Shown one piece after another: positions 7,180 through 12,710 of a DNA stretch of 12,710 nucleotides (the stretch's first letter is position 1; the number at the start of each line of letters is the position of its first letter). Both the position numbers and the translations under genes were made by a program. Source of the stretch: Acanthaster planci (Eukaryota > Echinodermata > Asteroidea > Valvatida > Acanthasteridae); contig NW_019091618.1 in the NCBI RefSeq assembly GCF_001949145.1, positions 5,054-17,763 of the forward strand, given 5' to 3'. Below the pieces are notes generated by a model, which did no database searches, was not told where the DNA came from, and saw nothing but the letters and a program-made list of their open reading frames with translations.

Positions 7180-7277
7180 CATCGGACTTGTGAGGCGTCG
7201 GACCTATGTGGTGTCAGACTTTTTAAATGCTTTTTTCGGACTTATGAGGCGTCAGAATTATAAGGCGTCAAACTTAC
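7180..7277. repeat. array 3, 17-bp units in one orientation
   Basis: Units GGACTTGTGAGGCGTCG, GACCTATGTGGTGTCAG, then after a T-rich gap GGACTTATGAGGCGTCAG, AATTATAAGGCGTCAAAC and TTACGAGC. All have the same orientation as the right half of array 2, so this looks like its continuation beyond the 140-bp spacer. Confidence 0.85.
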
Positions 7278-7813
7278 GAGCTGACCCCATTTGATACTCC
7301 TGTGAATACGCCTTTGTGCCAATAAATATTTCAGGAAATAATCATGCCGATGCATGGTAACTAAAACAAGGTATTCTGTTACTGAATAGAATGACTGAAG
7401 AGTGTCTGAACAGCATCTACAGGTTTGAATGGGCCCTTTGAATGGTCAGACTGAAGGAAAAGCTGCACTAGCAAGCACTGACTGCTTGGATGGATGCAAG
7501 AGGTTAGCGAAGCAATCCCACAATAGTCTTCTTTGTGCAGTCTTGCTTTCGTTCCAACATGGTGAGTTCAAACAAATGGCTTGGATGAATATGAAAGTGT
7601 ACGAGATCATTTCGATAACTCTGATGAATTCTTTACAGCTATGAGAGATTCTTGATGGACCAGTCATGTGGATTTTGGACAGGAAGATTGGGATAAGCCA
7701 ATTTTTATCAATTCTAAAGAAAAATCTCAATTACACTGCTGTTTTATGTGTATAACACTGCAAGCAAACGTGCTTCCACTAGCTACATGGTGCAGACATG
7801 AAAAGATGCTTGG
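7278..7813. other. no firmly supported gene; weak plus-strand exon candidates
   Basis: A plus-strand frame from ATG 7429 runs 71 codons. A consensus donor ATG|GTGAGT lies inside it at about 7562. After that donor, a different plus-strand frame reads NGLDEYESVRDHFDNSDEFF and stops at TGA about 7652; its acidic make-up looks protein-like but it has no proper acceptor. The minus strand is also open here for 94 codons. The conflicting frames suggest at most a decayed gene or transposon fragment. Confidence 0.3.
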
Positions 7814-8387
7814 TTAACCACTCCCTGCCGGGCGACTTGTTTTCGAGTACATAGGCTTTATATGCAGAGCCGGAGAGCCCAGAACTGGGACAAAAGAGTT
7901 GGGCCTTATAACAAAAGACTGAGCTGCTGGGCATTACCGACATTTTTTTGCTCTCAATAGTGGAGATAATCCAGCCTTTTTTTGAAACAGTATACCACAG
8001 TTTGAGGCATTTAGAGCGAGCGGATTACCACCGGAGACAAAAGCTCTCCACAACTGCAGCGATGAGCCACACAACACCACTGCACGCTAATCTGGCCCCT
8101 ATTGAAAAGACATCAGCAGTGCACTGCGCCGGTTTCGGGAACAAAAAGAATTTTACGTAACACCGCACAATCTGAGTTCTTTTTCCAAGGCTGCAGGCCT
8201 GCCTGAAATATTCAGGAGTCAATGAATTTTACCTGTCAGTTTTATGCCCAAAGAGTCCTTCATTTTGGTATAAACAGCCATTAAATGAAATAATGAATTT
8301 TTGAAGAATTTTGAAGACGGAAAATCTTGAAAATGAGCCGGCATCTTGTCTTGCTTAAGAAAAGTCCACCCGGCAGCAAGTGGTTAA
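7814..8387. mobile_element. MITE-like element with TTAA flanks (piggyBac-type target)
   Basis: TTAA at 7814-7817 and at 8384-8387 bounds a 566-bp element. Its ends are inverted repeats: left CCACTCCCTGCCGGGCGAC (7818-7836), right GTCCACCCGGCAGCAAGTGG (8364-8383), matching over about 16 of 20 positions. TTAA duplication is the hallmark of piggyBac-superfamily insertion, but I infer the superfamily from target and size only; no transposase frame is present. The interior has only short frames (70 codons plus, 65 minus). A related copy lies at 9766-10467, so this is a repeated family. Confidence 0.75.
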
Positions 8388-8859
8388 AAACCCAGAAGTA
8401 CGTGTCCACTGGTTGGCAATGGCTGTTTTTAAAGACTGTAAACTGCTCAGGGCAATAATCCAGACCATTTGACTTCTATGAACAAATGAAATAGGAAAGT
8501 CATGAGTACTCTAAGTTTGTGGCAATCTGTCAACTGGTATACATGATATACATGGTATAAAAAAAAAAGCCACTTTGGTATTGCAACAGCACAAGTTCAA
8601 AATGAGGTGAGTTGTAGTTTATTTAAGAAAATCAACACACATAAGGTCAGCACTAGCCACATGCTAAGTCACAAGCACTCTACAGGTCCAAACTGGTTTT
8701 GTGTTCTTGGATGACCTTGCCTGTTTGGAATACCAAACTGACTATAAAGATACAATGGCTTTGAATATGACTGGCACGTGTTAGATGAACATGACATCAC
8801 AAGATGTGTTAGCATCGGATTAAACAGATTAATGAGCTCCTACCTTTTTCTTTTGGCAG
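8388..8859. other. no gene seen
   Basis: AT-rich sequence with an A-run (about 8560-8569) and a small repeat CATGATATACATGGTATA just before it. A strong plus-strand donor AATGAG|GTGAGT lies near 8606, but there is no upstream acceptor of quality. Confidence 0.35.
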
Positions 8860-8978
8860 TCAACCATGCAAAGCAACAAGTATATGAAAGAATAGTTAGC
8901 GGATTACTGACATTACAAGCAAAGCATTACATATTCAGGCACAGCAGGACAAACCAACTCAACTCTTCCAACTACTGA
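8860..8978 (+). CDS. candidate terminal exon, 38 codons, unknown
   Basis: A strong acceptor (CCTACCTTTTTCTTTTGGCAG) ends at 8859. The frame beginning after two bases (AAC at 8862) is open to TGA 8976 and reads NHAKQQVYERIVSGLLTLQA, then a basic/polar tail HYIFRHSRTNQLNSSNY. Codon make-up is plausible, but there is no partner exon and no AATAAA close behind. The same frame is also open upstream of the acceptor to ATG 8778. Function unknown. Confidence 0.25.
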
Positions 8979-9765
8979 ACATGCTACAGTCACTTCAAGA
9001 TGGACAAACATTGAAAAACAAGCTTGCAATAAAAAAAACTTGCGAGCATTCATAAAAGCTGAAACTAACATGGTCTGTAAAAACACATGAATTCAGCCAA
9101 TGCGTTTTACGTATTGGATAATGTTATGTCATTTGGAATTTAAAATTGGACAATGCAGGAATTTGTTTTTGATATATTGGAGTTAATTTCTATTCATAAA
9201 TACCTGGGACAGTTTTTCTACTTCTATTGGTCAAAACGTGTTACATGACCTTGTATAAACATTTGATAATGCCCGCAGATAGGTAATAATGCCCGCTGCA
9301 TAAATCACACTCTGGCACATGGATACGAGACAGCTTAATTGGGTGTGATTGGTCAACCCAAGTTCATTGAAGGGGGTTTTTATTGGACAACTTTCAAAAC
9401 GAATATACCAAAAAATGGATGGGGGTGTTTGGGAAAAAGCAAGTAAAGTTTTAGAACAAAATCTTTGGATATCTATCATATGTTGACTTCTTTTAACTCT
9501 ATGAATAAAACAGTATTTATGAATGGGAACAAATATGAGCTTGGCCAGTCTTAAACTAATATTTAAGACTTTGCTCAAGAGAATGAACGCTGATAATGTC
9601 CTTGCCGTCGTGGCCATTCTCCCAAGCCAGTCTCAAATGCATGTTTAATACTGGCCACGAGGCCAGGGTGCCTGAAATCGGAACCTTCTTTAAAAGAAAA
9701 GTTGCTGCACCCCCCCCCCTTTTGAGAAAAAAGTACTTACAGTCAGTCAAAGGTTTGGGCCAACA
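8979..9765. other. no supported gene; ATTGG-rich segment
   Basis: ATTGG (CCAAT on the minus strand) occurs at least seven times between about 9113 and 9385, several as ATTGGTC or ATTGGAC. A minus-strand frame of 128 codons (9231-9617) is the second longest of the window but reads as mixed hydrophobic and basic residues without recognisable domains, and it lacks splice or promoter context. A C-run (about 9709-9718) follows. Confidence 0.35.
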
Positions 9766-10467
9766 ATAGTTCACTGGACTAAAAAACTGGCCTTTATTCA
9801 TGGCCGGGGTGACCAAACTTGGAAACAAAAGACCGAGCTGCTGGGACTTGCCATTGAAGGTTCGTACACTGTCAGTGCAGAGTGCTGGCCATTAGCAGAA
9901 GTAATCTGTCATTTGAATATGGCTTTTACCCTTACTCAATATGTATTAATATTTACATAACCGTCACTGTTTGGAAACAGTGTCATAGTTTGCCGCTGCC
10001 AGCGCCCGCAGATTATCAGCAGGGACAAAAGTGTGCACTTCAGCGCTCCAGCAATTGGCGATACAATTCCGCTGTGTGCTCATAAAATCTGGCCACACTG
10101 TGCAGCGTTCATTGTGTTGGTATGCCCGCTGAATGACCTAGTTCATCCTCATGGTAAATGCGCTCTGCATAGTAACACTGGCCGTCCAGCGTATCAACGC
10201 ACCGGGCTAATTCCCCGAACAAAGAGGAAATTATGTGACACTGCATAATGGGGGCTATTTACTGGGCAACATGGGTGGTTGCAACACTCACGCGTCAATG
10301 GAGGTTGCCTGTCAGATTAGAGTGGCCATAGGACAGTCATTGTTTTGGGTGTACACATGCAGTAAATGAAAATATGAATTTTTGCAGAATTTTGAAAATG
10401 GATAAAAATGAGAAAGTGCCCGGCCCAGCGGCCGAACATTGATAACGTGCCCTAGCATGAAGTGGTC
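9766..10467. mobile_element. diverged relative of the 7814-8387 element
   Basis: Segments collinear with the first element: AACAAAAGACCGAGCTGCTGGG (9823-9844, against ACAAAAGACTGAGCTGCTGGG at 7911-7931), AGATTATCAGCAGGGACAAAAG, AATCTGGCC, the CGAACAAAGAGGAAATTATGTGACAC block, CCTGTCAG, and AAATATGAATTTTTGCAGAATTTTGAA near 10370-10397. The right end GTGCCCTAGCATGAAGTGGTCAA decays from GTCCACCCGGCAGCAAGTGGTTAA. The left end is uncertain (TTCACTGGACT near 9769 is the best candidate). The start coordinate is therefore approximate, and no target duplication remains visible. Confidence 0.6.
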
Positions 10468-11049
10468 AATACACAATGTAATGTGATTTCCTGGAATATC
10501 TTCACCTCTAAATAATTTGAAGTTGAAAAACATGATTCGTTTCAATTTTCTAGGCTTGTTAAAAAAAAAAAACTTTTCGAATTTTATGAATATAGGAATA
10601 TTCAAATGTTTTCATTAAAAACCAAACGACCCGAACCCAAAGGAGGTTCATAATATTCCAAGTGATTTCATACTTTATTTAATAAAAAGGTCAAGTGTGG
10701 ACTATCTGTTCCTGTGCTGTTCTTAAGGTTAGGCATCATATGATAATGCTTCATAAAAAAAACTGTGAAGGACTGCTTTATAAATTCTTTCAGATGATCA
10801 GTGACAGAGAACAAAAACGTTGTTGGCAAGTTGTTTGCAGACTCCGTGCTTGATTATTCTCATAAACTGCATACGGAAAATCCACCAATGCATACAGAGA
10901 GGGAGAAATGGTCTGTACTGAATGGATGCTTCCAAATGTAAGGAGCCTGTTTGATTGTAGAATTGGTAGGCTAGTCAAATAAAGACACCTGTGTAATGAC
11001 CCTTCAAATCTTGATTCAATAAAGAATCAAAAACTGCTCTCCGTCAATC
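10468..11049. other. no gene seen; poly(A)-signal-rich AT stretch
   Basis: Contains an A-run (10561-10571), a two-strand poly(A) signal pair (10674-10686), and further plus-strand AATAAA at about 10979 and 11019. Frames are short on both strands. Confidence 0.4.
10674..10686. terminator. poly(A) signals on both strands (TTTATTTAATAAA)
   Basis: TTTATT at 10674-10679 is AATAAA on the minus strand and AATAAA at 10681-10686 is a plus-strand signal. Such back-to-back signals could end convergent transcripts, for instance a minus transcript containing the frame at 11050-11235, but AT-rich DNA yields them by chance. Confidence 0.25.
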
Positions 11050-11235
11050 TTAAGGATCAGCATCAGCTGGGCAAACATTAGATACATGAAGATGGTCAAT
11101 GATGGTCAATGTATGATGTTTCTCAATCACATTTTTCTTTAAACACTTCCACTTGTTTTCCCGTAAAGATTCTGGTTTAAAACAATGCTCTACTGACCAT
11201 ACAAACAGGAACTTGACATTCATTGTAGTATGCAT
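11050..11235 (-). CDS. candidate terminal exon, unknown
   Basis: A minus-strand frame of 61 codons ends at TAA 11050-11052. The part from about 11190 down reads EHCFKPESLRENKWKCLKKN, then a hydrophobic patch and the end VCPADADP; the Lys/Glu/Trp/Cys make-up is protein-like. A possible but pyrimidine-poor acceptor (GTTTGTATGGTCAG) ends at 11193. A minus-strand AATAAA lies about 370 bp downstream at 10674. A 10-bp direct repeat GATGGTCAAT (11091-11110) lies inside the frame. Function unknown. Confidence 0.25.
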   Translation of the reverse strand: MHTTMNVKFLFVWSVEHCFKPESLRENKWKCLKKNVIEKHHTLTIIDHLHVSNVCPADADP

Positions 11236-12326
11236 TAGTTTTTCATAGATTAAGTATCAGTGCTTGCAAGAGTCAAGTGCCTTGTTTGAGTCCAACCAAA
11301 TCTACAAGAACGCGAATGTCTTGAGTTAGACTCCAAACATATGGTGAATTTTATAGAGAATTATTCCAGATAGACGAATTGGAAATGTTAACATCATGCT
11401 TATTAGAACAAGACACAATAACAGCACAATATTCAAGGTTGTTTTTTCTTAATTGTGTGGAGTGTTTCTAAAAGCATGGCACGTGATGATATTTGTTGAT
11501 TTGATGACAGTTACTGAGGCAATGCATGAAATGAGGTCACCTGTGTTGTACACTGTACATGTACACTGCATGTTACTAACACAAGAACATGCAAAAGTGA
11601 CATGTACAGTGTACTTTCTCAAAACTGTAAATGGTACCATCCAAATGTAATAAATCTACTGGAGGGTATTAGCCACGGCAACCTGCTGGGTTTCAGTCAC
11701 TTGTACATGTAATTGTTTGCATCTAGCCTATACACATGTCCAACTGTAGATCACCATACTTTAGGCAATCACGGTAAGCCTTATTGTAATACAGCTTGGG
11801 TGATTTGGCACAATGGTAGAAAGGCATTGTGGGAAGAAAAAAGGAGCAAACATTGTTCCCTTTTCCTTATGGAAGACTGTCCATATGATCACTTGGTATC
11901 CAGAAATGTCATACAAGTGGAGCAACCGCGTAGCACTACTGCGTCCAAATTGCAGGAAAAACGAGAAGACTACTGGCTGCTACCCCAACGTCAAACTGAA
12001 CCCATAAACCATCTGACCAACAGTGTACAAAACATCTGCCCATACATACAGTGTGTGCTGATACTTAGATATGTGTACATACAGTATATCACTCTGTGCT
12101 GAGATGAACAAGATGACAGGTGCATGTCAGTGACAGGTAACTGCAAACTATCAAATGTATTACTAGATGGGCATCTCGCTTCACTGAAAGGAAGCCCATA
12201 GAAATAGAGAACTGTGATCGACCAATGAAAACTCAATTTCATATTTAATAGTTCCCTCATCTAGGCTATACATGATGGTTTGCAGTCTTCCTGGATATGA
12301 CAACTGAGCTACATGTAGTGCTATAC
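11236..12326. other. intron or intergenic; no supported gene
   Basis: Includes the hairpin at 11548-11614 and several GTACATGT palindromes. Two overlapping plus-strand frames (129 codons at 11713-12102 and 64 codons at 11813-12007) give unrelated low-plausibility products. On the minus strand, good acceptors occur at about 12185-12187 (TTTCCTTTCAG) and 12107 (CTTGTTCATCTCAG), but no clean exon with a donor follows either. Confidence 0.3.
11548..11614. repeat. imperfect inverted repeat (hairpin) with GTACATGT core
   Basis: The left arm 11548-11574 (GTACACTGTACATGTACACT, then GCATGTT) pairs with 11586-11614 (AACATGCAAAAGTGACATGT, then ACAGTGTAC). The outer 15 pairs are perfect, the middle is mismatched and the inner GCATGTT pairs again; the loop is 11 nt. 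The outer arm sequence resembles the TGTACATGTACACTGTACAT cluster near 2208-2227. Confidence 0.75.
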
Positions 12327-12494
12327 CTTTTCATCGTCATCAACGTTCTTCAAGGCAGGAATTACAGCAATCAGTGACAAAAAATAAAGCAGCAGCAATG
12401 CAATAAAGCAAGATACAATGCTCACCATCAATCTACAACGCTGTTCTATGGAGTTTGAAAGTTTGCTTTGTACAAAATGAGTTTCAAACTGCAT
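12327..12494 (-). CDS. candidate first exon encoding a single-pass membrane anchor
   Basis: On the minus strand, ATG (12492-12494) opens a 56-codon frame that ends at a donor AAG|GTATAG (12321-12326) in phase 0. An in-frame TAA lies just upstream, which supports a true start; an internal ATG is at 12426-12428. The product has a polar N-terminus (MQFETHFVQSKLSNSIEQRC), a strongly hydrophobic helix of about 22 residues (IVSCFIALLLLYFLSLIAVI) at positions 26-45, and an acidic end KNVDDDEK. This fits a type II signal anchor or first transmembrane helix. An alternative is an internal exon, since CAG precedes TTT at codon 3. I do not recognise the family. No phase-matched partner was found, though the exons at 5806-5907 and 5180-5317 are on the same strand and also phase 0. 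Confidence 0.45.
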
Positions 12495-12710
12495 GACATT
12501 TTACAATAGTCTGTAACGGCTACCATACATGTATTTCCAGAAACATATACATTGGTTAAATGCTCACAGTCACATATGTGAACTCATACATGTAGCAGAG
12601 ATGCTTAACACTGCATTAGTAAAGCAACTGAGATCTTCCAATATTGAAGCAACAAACAGAATGCCCTTGGTAATCATGTCATTAGCATTAGCAGACCATC
12701 TAATCCTCCA
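12495..12710. other. no gene seen
   Basis: Short AT-rich stretch upstream (minus sense) of the membrane-anchor exon, with two TACATGTA palindromes (about 12525-12533 and 12586-12593). If the exon is the first of a gene, its 5' UTR and promoter would lie here or beyond the edge; I see no clear TATA, CCAAT or GC-box cluster. Confidence 0.35.

Noticed and set aside
9231-9617. 128-codon minus-strand frame as a gene
   Set aside because: Among the longest frames, but has no domain, splice sites or promoter, and chance frames of this size are plausible over 12.7 kb and six frames.
11713-12102. 129-codon plus-strand frame, and the 64-codon frame inside it as a THAP-like domain
   Set aside because: The Cys/His spacing expected of a THAP zinc finger is absent, and the two frames are mutually exclusive; the residues look random.

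Overview
The window reads as non-coding-rich DNA from a eukaryote, most likely a marine invertebrate animal. It is AT-rich, has no long open frame (the longest are about 130 codons), and carries splice-signal-bounded short frames, poly(A) signals and many kinds of interspersed repeat. TACATGTA/GTACATGT palindromes are scattered throughout, especially at 2.1-2.8 kb and 11.5-12.6 kb; in my experience these are common in amphioxus, echinoderm and mollusc genomes, but that does not fix the species. There is no operon, rRNA, tRNA, CRISPR array or virus-like gene that I can support.

Layout. 1-2140 is a repeat-built block: a 14-bp minisatellite (32-101), an array of AACTCGGACCC-type units (323-390), three tandem copies of a ~203-bp unit (590-1203), and an array of the same short unit in reverse complement (1927-2046), followed by a 26-bp inverted repeat (2052-2139). 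2240-2302 has a promoter-like cluster (CRE palindrome, CCAAT box, GC box), followed by short plus-strand frames that could be exons (2241-3021). A 55-bp-period tandem duplication lies at 2989-3093.

3093-5907 is the best evidence for a gene, on the minus strand: two exons (5806-5907 and the terminal coding part 5180-5317) join in phase to give a 79-residue acidic C-terminal piece of an unrecognised protein. A long AT-rich 3' UTR would run to a poly(A) signal at 3093-3098. A further minus-strand exon at 12327-12494 starts with Met and encodes a single membrane-anchor segment; it may be the first exon of this or another gene, and I could not connect the two.

6847-7277 is a second array of 17-bp units in both orientations, forming large palindromes; its unit length and GTCCGA core resemble the array pair at 323-390/1927-2046. 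7814-8387 is a complete MITE-like element with imperfect ~20-bp terminal inverted repeats flanked by TTAA. 9766-10467 is a diverged relative. The remainder (8.4-9.7 kb, 10.5-12.3 kb) is intron or intergenic DNA with a few weak exon candidates and another hairpin (11548-11614).

The most notable observation is the family of inverted 17-bp-period arrays; the gene content is fragmentary and mostly of unknown function.
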